A DNA stretch of 64,000 nt from Roseiconus nitratireducens (GTDB lineage: Bacteria > Planctomycetota > Planctomycetia > Pirellulales > Pirellulaceae): positions 558,001 through 622,000 of the forward strand of contig NZ_VWOX01000004.1 of NCBI RefSeq assembly GCF_008629675.1, in the 5' to 3' direction. Under the pieces are notes generated by a model, which was not told where the DNA came from, ran no database searches, and worked only from the letters and a program-made list of their open reading frames with translations. Made by a program: the position numbers and the translations under genes. Below, piece after piece: positions 17,594 to 27,077 of this stretch. Numbering within the stretch: position 1 is the first letter of the stretch; every line of letters begins with the position of its first letter.

Positions 17594-18222
17594 CACAGGT
17601 TCTCCCATTCCAGTGCCGCATCGATGGCGTCCTGGTACTCGCGATCGGTCATTTCCAAGATGTCGCGCATCTCGGTCATCAATCGCGTCTGATGTTGCCC
17701 CATCGTTCCCTCAGCGGTTGCCGCCAGAAACATCGCCTGCAGCGCCGTCCGTCTTTGAGCAGTGTTCCAACGGCGAGACACGGTCAGCACATAGTTCTTT
17801 GCTCGAATCCGATTCTGTTGCGCAATCGAACACATCTCACCAAGTTCTTCCCGATCGATTCTGCGCCCGAACAGGTGACCGGAGATCGATTGCAAGGCAT
17901 CGATTTCGCGTTCACTGATTGTCCCGTCGGCAAGGACCACAAGCAAGGTCGCGCGAAACGCTTCGTCGTGAAACTGCTCCAGCTGAACCTGCTCATGCTG
18001 CTGTTGGTTCATCTCCAGAACGGAAACGTCCCATTTGTCGCGGCAGCCGCGACAGTCGACAAACATTTCGGCGGCGCCAACCGGCACCACCGGAATGAAA
18101 TACAGCGTCAAAAAAGGACGCCGCGACCGCAGGCGGTAGTCCTGCATTTCGCCGCAGGTGGGACAATAGAACTGCCCCGTGTCGCGTGTCCGCGTCAGGT
18201 TCATGGTGCCGATCAGAATCAT
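17593..18222 (-). CDS. Zinc-ribbon protein with TerB-like domain
   Basis: 209 residues. The N-terminus has two CxxC pairs, C20/C23 (CPTC) and C57/C60 (CRGC), around a hydrophobic stretch (FLTLYFIPVVPVG). This is like the planctomycete and bacteroidete family in which a zinc ribbon precedes a TerB domain. Residues 85-205 are all-helical with the acidic D-G-T-I-S-x-x-E loop (LADGTISEREIDALQSI) and a later ATAEGTM, the two conserved acidic turns of TerB-like domains. TerB is linked to membrane stress and tellurite resistance, but its molecular role is unsettled. The stop codon overlaps the start of the methyltransferase gene. It is divergent from fliW. Confidence 0.65.
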   Translation of the reverse strand: MILIGTMNLTRTRDTGQFYCPTCGEMQDYRLRSRRPFLTLYFIPVVPVGAAEMFVDCRGCRDKWDVSVLEMNQQQHEQVQLEQFHDEAFRATLLVVLADGTISEREIDALQSISGHLFGRRIDREELGEMCSIAQQNRIRAKNYVLTVSRRWNTAQRRTALQAMFLAATAEGTMGQHQTRLMTEMRDILEMTDREYQDAIDAALEWENL

Positions 18223-18333
18223 CTTTCGATTTCACGCCCTGGTTCTTGTCCGATTTTGTCGATTTCAACACCCGTAACGCCGATACCGAGTATGTAGGCA
18301 CATCCAGTTTCCTTGCGCGACCGAGCCATTGTG

Positions 18334-18828
18334 ATGCGGATCGACACTCAGCGTTTTGGCACCATAACCCTCGATCAAGATCAACTGTTCCTGTTCCCGG
18401 GCGGTTTGGTCGGGATGGAAACCCTGCGTGCCTGGGCACTGTTGCCGGATCCGGATAACGCCAGTGTCGCCTGGCTGCAAAGTGCCTCACGCGGCGACCG
18501 CGCCCTGCCGTTGATCAGTCCACGGGCATTCTTTGAAGGATACCGCGTCCAGGTGTCCCAGCGTGAACTTGCCGCACTGCACCTCAAACCGGGTGCCGAG
18601 TTATATGTGCTGACGACCATCGCCGGACACTCGGGGCAACTGACCACGAATCTGCGGTCGCCCATCGTGCTGAACCTGAACCGGCGACTGGGGTGCCAGG
18701 TGATCACGGAAAATGATCATCCGGTCCGGCACCCCCTCCGTTCGCTGACCGCCAAGCCGGCACGACCGGCCGCCGTCCCGACCTCGATCCTGTCGGCTTC
18801 GCAGCCGCCCATTCGCCGCGCGGCCTGA
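18334..18828 (+). CDS. fliW: Flagellar assembly factor
   Basis: 164 residues from ATG 18334. FliW binds CsrA and flagellin and thereby relieves CsrA repression of flagellin translation. Family features are the opening [36 protein letters not shown] in the middle, and [21 protein letters not shown] near the C-terminus. The last 30 residues (Pro/Ala/Arg-rich) extend beyond the usual domain. csrA follows on the same strand, as in many flagellated bacteria, but here an 846-bp gap containing a tandem repeat separates them. Confidence 0.92.
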   Translation: MRIDTQRFGTITLDQDQLFLFPGGLVGMETLRAWALLPDPDNASVAWLQSASRGDRALPLISPRAFFEGYRVQVSQRELAALHLKPGAELYVLTTIAGHSGQLTTNLRSPIVLNLNRRLGCQVITENDHPVRHPLRSLTAKPARPAAVPTSILSASQPPIRRAA

Positions 18829-18842
18829 TTCACCGCACCCGG

Positions 18843-19187
18843 GCTCTGTCCCCCCTCGCGGTGCTCTGTCCCCGTTGCAGTGCTCTCCCCGTCTCAGTGC
18901 TCTGTCCCCGTCGCAGTGCTCTGTCCCCGTCGCAGTGCTCTGTCCCCGTTGCGGTGCTCTGTCCCCATTGCAGTGCTCTGTCCCCGTCGCAGTGCTCTGT
19001 CCCCGTCGCAGTGCTCTGTCCCCGTCGCAGTGCTCTGTCCCCGTCGCAGTGCCCTGTCCCCGTCGCAGTGCTCTCGTCCCCGTTGCGGTGCTCTGTCCCC
19101 GTTGCGGTGCTCTGTCCCCGCCCGCGGTGCTCTGTCCCCGTTGCGGTGCTCCGTCCGCGGTGCTCTGTCCCCGTCCGCGGTGCTGGG
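18843..19187. repeat. 19-bp tandem repeat (about 18 copies) between fliW and csrA
   Basis: Unit CTCTGTCCCCGTCGCAGTG, with variants TTGCGGTG, TTGCAGTG and CCGCGGTG. Copies in the middle are identical; those at the right end are diverged and of 14-20 bp. Because 19 is not a multiple of three, all forward frames stay open, so the repeat-rich ORFs here (for example 18861-19289) are artefacts. The repeat fills most of the 18829-19674 gap; the remainder (19190-19674) is unremarkable and should contain the csrA promoter and leader. On the minus strand each unit carries GGGGACAGAG, so a minus transcript would contain many GGA motifs. Confidence 0.9.
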
Positions 19188-19674
19188 CTCGTCATGGTGC
19201 GGTTCGGCGTCCTGGCTTTGTCTGGCACTTGCCGGTGCCCGGATTTCCGACGTCTGGCACCGGCCGCGTCGTGGCTTGCGACTGGATAGAGAGGGCTTGG
19301 TCGTCCGCCCCGACCTCGTGCCCGCTCAGTCGCGATAGCGGTCCCGACGGTGTGCAGAATACCACCTCCAAATTGGGACGGTCCGTGCAACCCCGCCCTC
19401 GCGAGGAACCGGCACGATCGACATGCGCCGACTTCCGCAGATTGATATCAAATGATTTGCCCCCCCGGTCGATGAACAGGCTGTCAGGCGACCGTTACCG
19501 CAATGACGCGATGACGTCGCCCCGTCCCGACCATGCTTCCCAATTGTGTGGCATGCCCTCGCTTGAGGGTCGCCAGGCAATCGCTCGTTGGACAATTTGT
19601 CGCGAGATGGTCGGGCCACCGACGTGGATTCAATCTCTCCCAATTCCTTTCAATTTACTGACGTCGAGGCCAAC

Positions 19675-19899
19675 ATGCTGGTCCTATCCCGACACCGCGA
19701 CGAAAGCATCATGATCGGCGACGACGTCGTGGTCACGATCGTCGACATCCGTGGCGATAAAGTTCGTTTAGGCATTGATGCCCCCCAATCGATCCCGGTC
19801 CACCGCCAAGAGGTTTACGAAGCCATTCAGCGCGAAAACCGCCGAGCCTCTCAAACCAACGGCGCTGCGACCAAGGACGTCAAGCCGCCGCGCGAGTAG
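19675..19899 (+). CDS. csrA: Carbon storage regulator / translational repressor
   Basis: 74 residues. CsrA is a small dimeric RNA-binding protein that blocks translation by binding GGA motifs near ribosome sites. The N-terminus MLVLSRHRDESIMIGDDVVVTIVDIRGDKVRLGI is diagnostic, and the RNA-contacting R-x-E segment (VHRQEVYEAIQREN) is present. The frame is open upstream to 19588, but ATG 19675 gives the invariant MLVL start. It partners with FliW encoded upstream. Its last 49 bases overlap a possible convergent ORF. Confidence 0.95.
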   Translation: MLVLSRHRDESIMIGDDVVVTIVDIRGDKVRLGIDAPQSIPVHRQEVYEAIQRENRRASQTNGAATKDVKPPRE

Positions 19900-20201
19900 C
19901 CGGTCGGCGGGCTTGGCCGGATGCCGACCACCGATGCGTCAGCAAACTCCGATTCCCAAGCAGACTGTTCCAACTGCGACGGTTCGATGACCAGCGGTTT
20001 GACGGCAACCGGATGGACCACAAGCGGCACCCCGCCGGCAATCAATGCCTGCGCGGTCCCGACCTGTGAGTTACCGATCCGGTAACGTCGCGCCGTCTGC
20101 ACGGCTGATCGGACGTCTCCCGGCATGCGCTGGCGGATAGCGGGCACCGCGTCCATCCGTCGCGCCCTCGGTGCGCCACCCGCACATCGGACGGACGTCA
20201 A
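19851..20201 (-). CDS. Possible small hypothetical protein
   Basis: A 116-codon minus-strand frame in the 330-bp gap between csrA and the ACT-domain gene, overlapping the csrA 3' end by 49 bp. The codons from about 20123 onward favour G/C at third positions, as in neighbouring genes, and the product has sensible segments (IGNSQVGTAQALIAGGVPLVV). It would follow the ACT-domain gene by 29 bp on the same strand. The first 25 residues are Arg-rich and less convincing, so the internal Met at 20123 may be the start. No family recognised. It may be a chance frame. Confidence 0.35.
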   Translation of the reverse strand: MTSVRCAGGAPRARRMDAVPAIRQRMPGDVRSAVQTARRYRIGNSQVGTAQALIAGGVPLVVHPVAVKPLVIEPSQLEQSAWESEFADASVVGIRPSPPTGYSRGGLTSLVAAPLV

Positions 20202-20229
20202 TCGCTCCGCTGACCCAGATCGGTTTCGA

Positions 20230-20739
20230 TCACTGGTCGATGGTCGGATTGTCGTCCAAGTCGCCCTCGGTGATGATCGTGAAACCTTTTTCGACCAGGG
20301 TCTCCATCGCCATCTCGATGTTCTCCACCATGATCGCCACCGCGGGTTTCCCCAGCGGCCGGACGATCAGCGGATAGGTCTGGATGATATTCAGCTCCGC
20401 CTGGAGGAGTGCCGTGCAGACCCGCAGCAGCGGCTGTGGTCCTTCGGGCAGTTGCACACCAATCAGATCGGTCTCGATCAACGCCAGCCCGCTGCGTTCC
20501 AAAATCTCGCGTCCCCGTTCGGCATCGTTGACCAAGAATCGGACAAACGCGCACTCGGCGGCATCATTGATCGACAGCGCGCAGATGCGGATCCCGGTTC
20601 CTTCAAACCGCCGGACCACTTCCAAAAGTTGCCCAACGCGGTTTTCCAAAAAGATCGTGAATTGCCGAAGAGCGGGGAAGTTACGCCCACGCATCGTCTG
20701 GAATTTCGTTCCTGCTCCCGTCCCTTCGTCAGATTCCAT
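20230..20739 (-). CDS. ACT-domain regulatory protein
   Basis: 169 residues, or 154 from the Met at 20694 (MRGRNFPALRQF), which is the more likely start. Two ACT-like modules are seen: residues 20-85 (FTIFLENRVGQLLEVVRRFEGTGIRI), with the usual N-R-x-G-x-L turn, and a more diverged half to the end (AIMVENIEMAMETLVEKGFTII). The arrangement matches stand-alone tandem ACT proteins related to amino-acid-binding regulators. These typically bind amino acids at domain interfaces. No DNA-binding or catalytic region is attached. It is divergent from the thioesterase gene. Confidence 0.75.
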   Translation of the reverse strand: MESDEGTGAGTKFQTMRGRNFPALRQFTIFLENRVGQLLEVVRRFEGTGIRICALSINDAAECAFVRFLVNDAERGREILERSGLALIETDLIGVQLPEGPQPLLRVCTALLQAELNIIQTYPLIVRPLGKPAVAIMVENIEMAMETLVEKGFTIITEGDLDDNPTIDQ

Positions 20740-20862
20740 CGCAGCCTCGTCGTCGTTGCGGCCCGGAAATGCGGGTGGATCGATGCATTCCCGGCTAGGA
20801 AGTGTACGCTTTTCAGCCGAAGATGGTCAATTCAACACCCCCGCAACCCACCCGCGCGAGAC

Positions 20863-21300
20863 ATGACCCACGATTCGCTTCGGTTCTACACCCACGAATT
20901 TCGCGTTGCCTACCACCAGACCGACGGGCAACGCAGGGTCCATCACTCCAATTACCTGAACTACTTCGAAGACGCCCGCGTGGAAATGCTGCGGGCCGGC
21001 GGCGTTCAGTACAAGGACATCGAAGATTCGGGGTGTTTGCTGGTCGTGACAGAAATGAATGTCCGGTATTTCGCCGCCGCGGAGTTTGATGACTGGCTCC
21101 GGCTCGAAGTCGAACTGACCGAGATCCGCAAAGTCCGCCTGCGTCATCGGTACGAAGTGTTTCGCGACCAACTGCTGATCGCCAGCGCCGAATCCACGAT
21201 CGCCAGCGTCGGACGCGACGGTCGGCCGAAGAAACTGCCTCAAAAATTTCTCGATTACGCCCGGCTGGCTTGGCCCAGGGACCACCAAAAACCGACTTGA
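20863..21300 (+). CDS. Acyl-CoA thioesterase, 4HBT/YbgC type
   Basis: 145 residues with a hot-dog fold. The signature is FRVAYHQTDGQRRVHHSNY (about 14-32), matching the YbgC/FadM pattern Y-x-x-T-D-x-x-x-H-V-x-x-x-x-Y, with the catalytic Asp in TDG. Further conserved is LNYFEDARVEMLR. It hydrolyses acyl-CoA or 4-hydroxybenzoyl-CoA-type thioesters; the substrate is unknown. The frame is open far upstream, but ATG 20863 fits the family start. The 214-bp gap downstream shows nothing notable. Confidence 0.85.
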   Translation: MTHDSLRFYTHEFRVAYHQTDGQRRVHHSNYLNYFEDARVEMLRAGGVQYKDIEDSGCLLVVTEMNVRYFAAAEFDDWLRLEVELTEIRKVRLRHRYEVFRDQLLIASAESTIASVGRDGRPKKLPQKFLDYARLAWPRDHQKPT

Positions 21301-21514
21301 TTTCGGCCCGAGCTGGATTTCACCCTGCCCAGCGGCCAAATCGGCCACGGCCCGTTGCCATCTGCCCGCGATAGCCAGATTTCCCTGGCATATGCTGCGG
21401 GAATTCCTACAATAGACTGCGTCCCACCAGACGCCGGACGGTCGCGACAAGCTCGCCACCCCCTCCCTAGAACCGTCCAGCCCCACCCCACAACCCGCCA
21501 CCCTCGGTACATCT

Positions 21515-24052
21515 GTGTCCGAATCCGCGCTCGCGATTCTTCGTTGCATCACGCGCCCGTGGTGTCGCCTGAACCAGCTCCGTCCCGGATGGTGCTGTGC
21601 GCCGATGGTCGCGTGGATCGTGCTGATTGGCCCTCAGTACATGCTCTTTGCCGAAGACACGGAAACGCAATCTGCCGATTCGACGGCACAGGAAGATCAC
21701 ACGGCGTTGGCAACATGGCAGCAGACGGGTTTGCCGCTGATGCAAGCCTACTGCGTGGACTGCCACAACAAAGATTTCCAGGAAGGCGGACTGGACCTCA
21801 GCCCGTTTGAGACGCTGGACAATTTGAGTGCCGCGGAGGTGCAGCGGGTTCTGGAAATGGTGCAGTTCGGGGCGATGCCGCCGGCGGACTACGACACCCC
21901 CGAGATCGACGAGCGCAAGCAGCTGGTTTCGGCGTTGGAAGCCACGCTCTACACGTCGACCTGCGATGCCCGCCCGAAAGCTGGCAAAGTGACGGTGCGA
22001 CGACTCAACCGGGCCGAATACAACCACTCGATCCGCGACCTGTTTGGCTTGGACCTGCGTCCGGCCGACGCTTTCCCGTCGGACGAAGTCGGTGCCGGGT
22101 TTGATAACAACGGCGACGTGTTGTCGATGAGCCCGATGCTGATTGAAAAGTACATCGACGCCGCCGAAACGGTGTCCCGGCAAGTGCTGGTCGATCCGGA
22201 CGATTTGCCCGAGCTGTCTCGGGACGTGCCCGGTGACCAACTGCCGATCTTCGGCAAGCCCGCAATCGGGCGATTCGGCGGTCGTTTCCTGGCACCGGAA
22301 GAATTCGCGTGGTTGGACCTGGATGTCCCCTACGAAGGCGAGTATCGGATTTCGGTCCGCGGCGGAACGACATCGAAAGAACAACCTCCGATGCACGTCG
22401 CGATCTACGACGCACAAGGTGTGCTGAAGGCTTTTGATCAGCTTGACTATTACGGCGGCGGTGGCAGTTCCGACTCCTGCCGCGAAACGATTGAATTGAC
22501 CCAGGGATCGCACCGCTTGTACTTCGTCCCCACCGACGCCGAAGCGGATCTGAAAGTCGGTGAGACGAAGTTCCAGCAGTTGGACGCGTTGACCGACGAA
22601 ATCGTCAAAGAGACCAAAGCGGGTCTGGGTAAAGTCAACAAGCCGGACGACCAAATCCGCTGGCAAGATCACCCCTACATGTTTCGTTCGCTGCAAGTCA
22701 GCGGCCCACGCAAGCACCCGGCTTCCGCTTACCCGCCTGCCCAATTCCAGATCTGCCCGCACACACCGCCGCGGCGCGACGACCGCTACCAGGAGGTTGC
22801 CGAAACCGCAGCCAAGAACCTGACGCCGCTGATGCGTCGCGTCTTCCGCAGTCCGGTCAGCGACCAGGACGTGGAACCCTACGCCGCGTTGGTCCAGCAA
22901 GCGACCAAAGAAGGCAAATCGTTTCATCGTGGGATGCAGATCGCGGTCTCCGCGTTGCTGGTCAGCCCCCGGTTTCTGTTTCGTGTTGAAACACCACCGT
23001 CGGACACCGAGCCGAACGAGTTTGGTGACGTCCCCCTGACGCCCCACCAACTTGCGACACGTCTGTCTTACTTTCTGTGGAGCAGCACGCCCGACGAAAC
23101 GCTGCTGAAACTTGCCGATGATGATCAGCTCTCCGTCGAACAATTGGGGCGACAGGTCGATCGGATGCTTAAGGATCCGAAAGCCGACGCATTGGCTAGC
23201 GAGTTTGCTTCGCAGTGGCTGGGGCTCCGCAACCTGACTCAACACGAGGCGGATCAAGAACGTTTCCCGTCCTTTGATGACGAATTGAAATCATCGATGG
23301 CCCGCGAAACGCGAACGTTTTTCCTGCACGTGTTGCGAAACAATTTGCCGGTCAGCGAATTCTTGACGGCCGATTATTCATTTCTCGACCAGCGACTGGC
23401 CGAGCACTACGGTGTCAATTATCAGGGAGAAGGCTTTGAAAAGGTCTCTCTCAGCACGACGCCTCGTCGCGGGCTGTTGGCCCACGCCAGCATCTTGACG
23501 TTGACCAGCACGCCGACGCGAACGAGTCCCGTTTTGCGTGGCAAATGGATTCTGGAAAACGTGCTGGGGATCAAACCGCCGGATCCTCCGGCCGGTGTTC
23601 CCGATCTGGACGAAACCGCGGCGGCCGATGACAACGCGACGCTGCGGGAACAACTGGAACTGCACCGCCAATCGTCGACCTGCGCCTCTTGTCACCGGGT
23701 CATGGACCAACTCGGTTTCGGCCTGGACGACTTCGACGCGGTGGGAATGTTCCGCACCAAGGACGCCGGCAAGCCGATCGACGCCAGTGGGGCGTTGCCC
23801 GACGGACGCTCCTTCAATGGCGGCGCCGAGCTGGGCAAGATGCTCGGCGAAACCGAAACCGACGCGTTGGCCAGGACGTTGGTCAAACGGATGTTGACGT
23901 TTGCGTTGGGGCGAGAGTTGACCCCCGACGACCGCTGCACCGTCGATGAAATCGTCGCCAAGGGCAAACAAAACGAATATCGCCTGGCGGACATCGTCAG
24001 CGACATCGCCACCTGTCGCCAATTTCGACTTCAAACCATCACCACCCCGTAG
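21515..24052 (+). CDS. Planctomycete cytochrome / DUF1592 family protein (PSCyt1-DUF1587-DUF1595-DUF1592-DUF1588-DUF1585)
   Basis: About 845 residues with an export signal (GTG 21515; ATG 21605 is an alternative). A haem-c domain with CVDCH (80-84) opens the protein. DUF1587 follows (VRRLNRAEYNHSIRDLFGLDL), then a carbohydrate-binding-like region, DUF1595, DUF1592 (TPHQLATRLSYFLWSSTPD), DUF1588 with RTSPVLRGKWILENVLG and a second haem site CASCH, and finally DUF1585 (LVKRMLTFALGRELTPDD). This exact architecture is typical of Planctomycetota and Verrucomicrobiota. The function is unproven; an exported redox enzyme is likely. It ends 9 bp before the DUF1552 gene, its constant partner. Confidence 0.9.
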   Translation: MSESALAILRCITRPWCRLNQLRPGWCCAPMVAWIVLIGPQYMLFAEDTETQSADSTAQEDHTALATWQQTGLPLMQAYCVDCHNKDFQEGGLDLSPFETLDNLSAAEVQRVLEMVQFGAMPPADYDTPEIDERKQLVSALEATLYTSTCDARPKAGKVTVRRLNRAEYNHSIRDLFGLDLRPADAFPSDEVGAGFDNNGDVLSMSPMLIEKYIDAAETVSRQVLVDPDDLPELSRDVPGDQLPIFGKPAIGRFGGRFLAPEEFAWLDLDVPYEGEYRISVRGGTTSKEQPPMHVAIYDAQGVLKAFDQLDYYGGGGSSDSCRETIELTQGSHRLYFVPTDAEADLKVGETKFQQLDALTDEIVKETKAGLGKVNKPDDQIRWQDHPYMFRSLQVSGPRKHPASAYPPAQFQICPHTPPRRDDRYQEVAETAAKNLTPLMRRVFRSPVSDQDVEPYAALVQQATKEGKSFHRGMQIAVSALLVSPRFLFRVETPPSDTEPNEFGDVPLTPHQLATRLSYFLWSSTPDETLLKLADDDQLSVEQLGRQVDRMLKDPKADALASEFASQWLGLRNLTQHEADQERFPSFDDELKSSMARETRTFFLHVLRNNLPVSEFLTADYSFLDQRLAEHYGVNYQGEGFEKVSLSTTPRRGLLAHASILTLTSTPTRTSPVLRGKWILENVLGIKPPDPPAGVPDLDETAAADDNATLREQLELHRQSSTCASCHRVMDQLGFGLDDFDAVGMFRTKDAGKPIDASGALPDGRSFNGGAELGKMLGETETDALARTLVKRMLTFALGRELTPDDRCTVDEIVAKGKQNEYRLADIVSDIATCRQFRLQTITTP

Positions 24053-24061
24053 GAACGAACG

Positions 24062-25402
24062 ATGAATCTGAACGACTTGACGCTCGACCGACGAACGATC
24101 CTGCGTGGCGTTTCCGCTGCTCTCGGTTTGCCCCTGCTGGAAGCCATGACTCCCATGGCCCGAAGTGCCTTCGCATCGGCTGACGCGGTCAAACGACCGG
24201 TCCGAATGGCGTGCGTCTTCGTGCCCAACGGCGTGATCGTGCCCAAATGGAGACCGACCGGCAGCGAACGCGATTGGCAACTCTCCGAAACGCTTCAGCC
24301 GTTGTCACCGGTCAAGGAAAAGGTCAACGTGATCTCAAACCTGACGCTGGACAACGGTCGCGGTTACAAAGACGGCGCGGGTGACCACGCCCGCTGCGGC
24401 GCCACGTTCCTGACCGCCGCACGACCGCTGAAGACCAGCAGCAACATTCGCTTGGGGGTGTCGGTCGACCAGGTTGCGGCTTCGCAATTGGCCGGCCAGA
24501 CCCGTCTGCCGTCGATCGAGCTGGGACTGCTGGGAAGCCGCAACGCGGGCAGTTGCGATTCCGGATACAGCTGCGCCTACAGCAGCAACATTTCCTGGCG
24601 AAACGAAACGCAGCCGATGCCCAAGGAAACGGTTCCGCGACTGGCCTTCGAACGGATGTTCGGCGGCGAGAACGCCGCGGCCCGACGTGAGACCAACCGA
24701 ACGCGTCAAAGCATCCTGGATGTGGTCCGCGGCGACGCCCAACGCTTGATGAAACAGCTTGGCAAGAATGACCGTCGCAAGATGGACGAATACTTCACGG
24801 GCGTTCGGGAAATTGAAAGCCGCATCGAACGGATCGAACAGGAAGACGCCACGGCGATGCCCGACCTGGATGTCCCCTACGGCCGCGTCGAGGCATTCCG
24901 CGAACACGCGCGATTGATGTTTGACCTGATGGTCGTCGGGTTCCAAACCGACACCACCCGCGTCGCCACGCTGATGCTTGACAACGCCGGCGGCAACCGA
25001 CGCTACACCGAGATTGGAATCAAGGACAGCCACCACGGGATGAGTCACCACCGTGACAAACCCGAACTGGTCGGCAACCTGCAAAAAATCGACCGCTACT
25101 TGGTGGAACAGTTTTCGTATTTCCTGCAAAAGCTGGACGCGACCGAAGACGCCGGCGGTTCTTTGCTGGATCAATCGATGGTCCTCTATGGCAGCGGGAT
25201 CAGTGACGGAAACCGTCACCGGCACGAAGATCTGCCCATCGTGCTTGCCGGGAGTGCCAGCGGCCAAATCGAGACCGGACGATTCATCGACGCCGGGGAT
25301 GAATGCCCCATGGCGAACCTGTTCCTGAGCATGTTGGACTTGATGGGGACTCCTGCCGAATCGATCGGCGACAGCTCTGGACGGCTGGACAAGCTGGCCT
25401 GA
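24062..25402 (+). CDS. DUF1552 family protein
   Basis: 446 residues. A Tat-like signal (DRRTILRGVSAALGLPLLEAM) indicates export of a folded protein. Conserved DUF1552 phrases are FVPNGVIVPKW, LDNGRGYKDGAGDHARCGATFLT and SSNIRLGVSVDQVAA. It is a relative of DUF1501 and the alkaline-phosphatase-like fold. It follows the DUF1592 gene at 9 bp, so the two form an operon and probably a complex in the cell envelope. The reaction is unknown. Confidence 0.88.
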   Translation: MNLNDLTLDRRTILRGVSAALGLPLLEAMTPMARSAFASADAVKRPVRMACVFVPNGVIVPKWRPTGSERDWQLSETLQPLSPVKEKVNVISNLTLDNGRGYKDGAGDHARCGATFLTAARPLKTSSNIRLGVSVDQVAASQLAGQTRLPSIELGLLGSRNAGSCDSGYSCAYSSNISWRNETQPMPKETVPRLAFERMFGGENAAARRETNRTRQSILDVVRGDAQRLMKQLGKNDRRKMDEYFTGVREIESRIERIEQEDATAMPDLDVPYGRVEAFREHARLMFDLMVVGFQTDTTRVATLMLDNAGGNRRYTEIGIKDSHHGMSHHRDKPELVGNLQKIDRYLVEQFSYFLQKLDATEDAGGSLLDQSMVLYGSGISDGNRHRHEDLPIVLAGSASGQIETGRFIDAGDECPMANLFLSMLDLMGTPAESIGDSSGRLDKLA

Positions 25403-25547
25403 ATCGGCGGGCGACAGCGCAGATTTGCGGATACCTGGTCCATCCGTCTTCGCGCGTGACGAAGACCGCGTGGTCGTCACCGCCTGCCGGTCCCAGCCTC
25501 TACAATCGCGGACTTGCCGGCACCCTCCCGACACCGCGAGACTCCCC

Positions 25548-27077
25548 ATGAAGCCCTCCCTGTTGTGCCTTGTCGCGTCGCTCTGGTTCGCCTCCCTGGC
25601 TGACGCCGCACGCCCGATCAATGTGATCCTGATCTTTGCCGATGACCTGGGATACGGGGACGTGGCGTGCTTCCATCCGGAAGGGCCATTCAAGACGCCC
25701 CGACTGGATCGGATGGCCGCCGAAGGCGCCAAACTGACCAGCTTCTACGTCCCCACGCCGTACTGTGCCCCGTCGCGCGGCACGATCTTGACCGGTCGGT
25801 ATCCGTTTCGGCACAGCGTCGTCCGCAACCCTTCACCCGATTCGGGTGCGTCCAATTTCGGTCTCCCGCAGGAGGAGGTCACGTTGGCGGAACTGCTTCG
25901 TCCGAACGGATATGCAACCGCCGCCTACGGCAAATGGCACTTGGGACACCGACCGAAATGGCTGCCTCGCACGCAGGGCTTTGATGAGTATTACGGCATC
26001 CTGTACTCCAACGACATGTACCCGGTGCAGTTGGTGGAAAACGAGTCGGTCGTCGAATACCCGGTCGTTCAGGCTTCGTTGACTGACCGCTACACCGATC
26101 GCGCTTTGGACTTCATCCAGCGGAATCGCGACCGACCCTTCTTCCTGTACCTGCCGCACGCGATGCCGCATAAACCGTTGGCGGTGAGTGACAACTACTA
26201 CACTCCGCAAACACGGGACGATTTGTACGCGGATGTCATCTCGGAACTCGATGCGTCCATCGGAAGGATCCTGGACAAACTGCAACAACTGTCCTTGGAC
26301 GAACAGACGCTGGTGATCTTCACCTCCGACAACGGCCCCTGGTACGGCGGATCGACCGGTGGGTTGCGGGGCATGAAGGGTCGGACGTGGGAAGGCGGGA
26401 TCCGCGTCCCCATGATTGCCCGGCTACCCGGGGTGATCCCCGCCGGAATCGAAAGCGACCAGATCGCCGGCACCATCGATCTGCTACCGACTATCTGCAA
26501 ACTGGTCGGAGTGGAACCGCCGCAGGACCGAGTCATCGACGGACGCGACATCACCAATCTGCTGTGCCAGAAGAATAGCCCCAGTCCCCACGAAGCGATC
26601 TTTTCCATGCAGGGAAAGCAGCTGGCCACGATCCGGTCGGGAAAGTGGAAGCTGCACGTTCGCAATCCCGGTCCGCCACGATTCCATCAGCTGACCGACG
26701 CCCAGCTTGCATCCTGGATTGATCCGCGGGCGCCCGATGGCGTCACCATTCTGGCTCCCTACGAACAAGCCCAACCCACCCAACATCCGGGTCTGATCTC
26801 GGGCGCGGATCCCAAAGCCATGATGCTGTTTGACTTGGAACACGACCCGGGAGAACAGAGGGACGTGGCGGATGAGAATCCCGACGTGGTGAAGCGTCTC
26901 CGACAGCAGTTCGAGAAGGTCGCGTCGGAAGTTCCCGATTATCCCGATCCCGAATCGGACTACCTGTTCGCCCCGCCCGCCCCCGGCCAGGGCCGCCAGC
27001 TGATGCGTTTGATCGGCGGTGAGCTTCGCTACGATCGCGTTCCCGCGTCGCAACAGCACCTGTTGAAAAAACCCTGA
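25548..27077 (+). CDS. Type I sulfatase (arylsulfatase family), secreted
   Basis: 509 residues with a signal peptide (LCLVASLWFASLADA). The formylglycine motif C-x-P-S-R is C73-A-P-S-R77, followed by GTILTGRYP. Metal-binding residues appear in FADDLGYGD (D32, D33) and TSDNGPWYGG. The KWHLG motif is GKWHLGHRP. These are the hallmarks of S1-family sulfatases, which remove sulfate esters from glycans. The frame is open from 25425, but ATG 25548 begins the signal peptide. It is downstream of the DUF1592/DUF1552 pair by 145 bp. Substrate unknown; in planctomycetes, sulfated marine polysaccharides are likely. Confidence 0.9.
   Translation: MKPSLLCLVASLWFASLADAARPINVILIFADDLGYGDVACFHPEGPFKTPRLDRMAAEGAKLTSFYVPTPYCAPSRGTILTGRYPFRHSVVRNPSPDSGASNFGLPQEEVTLAELLRPNGYATAAYGKWHLGHRPKWLPRTQGFDEYYGILYSNDMYPVQLVENESVVEYPVVQASLTDRYTDRALDFIQRNRDRPFFLYLPHAMPHKPLAVSDNYYTPQTRDDLYADVISELDASIGRILDKLQQLSLDEQTLVIFTSDNGPWYGGSTGGLRGMKGRTWEGGIRVPMIARLPGVIPAGIESDQIAGTIDLLPTICKLVGVEPPQDRVIDGRDITNLLCQKNSPSPHEAIFSMQGKQLATIRSGKWKLHVRNPGPPRFHQLTDAQLASWIDPRAPDGVTILAPYEQAQPTQHPGLISGADPKAMMLFDLEHDPGEQRDVADENPDVVKRLRQQFEKVASEVPDYPDPESDYLFAPPAPGQGRQLMRLIGGELRYDRVPASQQHLLKKP

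Noticed and set aside
18843-19187. Possible CRISPR array
   Set aside because: Repeats are directly abutting with no unique spacers, and no cas genes are present.
18861-19714. Several long overlapping ORFs rich in Cys/Pro/Ser (and Thr/Glu/Gly on the other strand)
   Set aside because: They are translations of the 19-bp tandem repeat. A unit not divisible by three keeps every frame open; no start or ribosome site fits.
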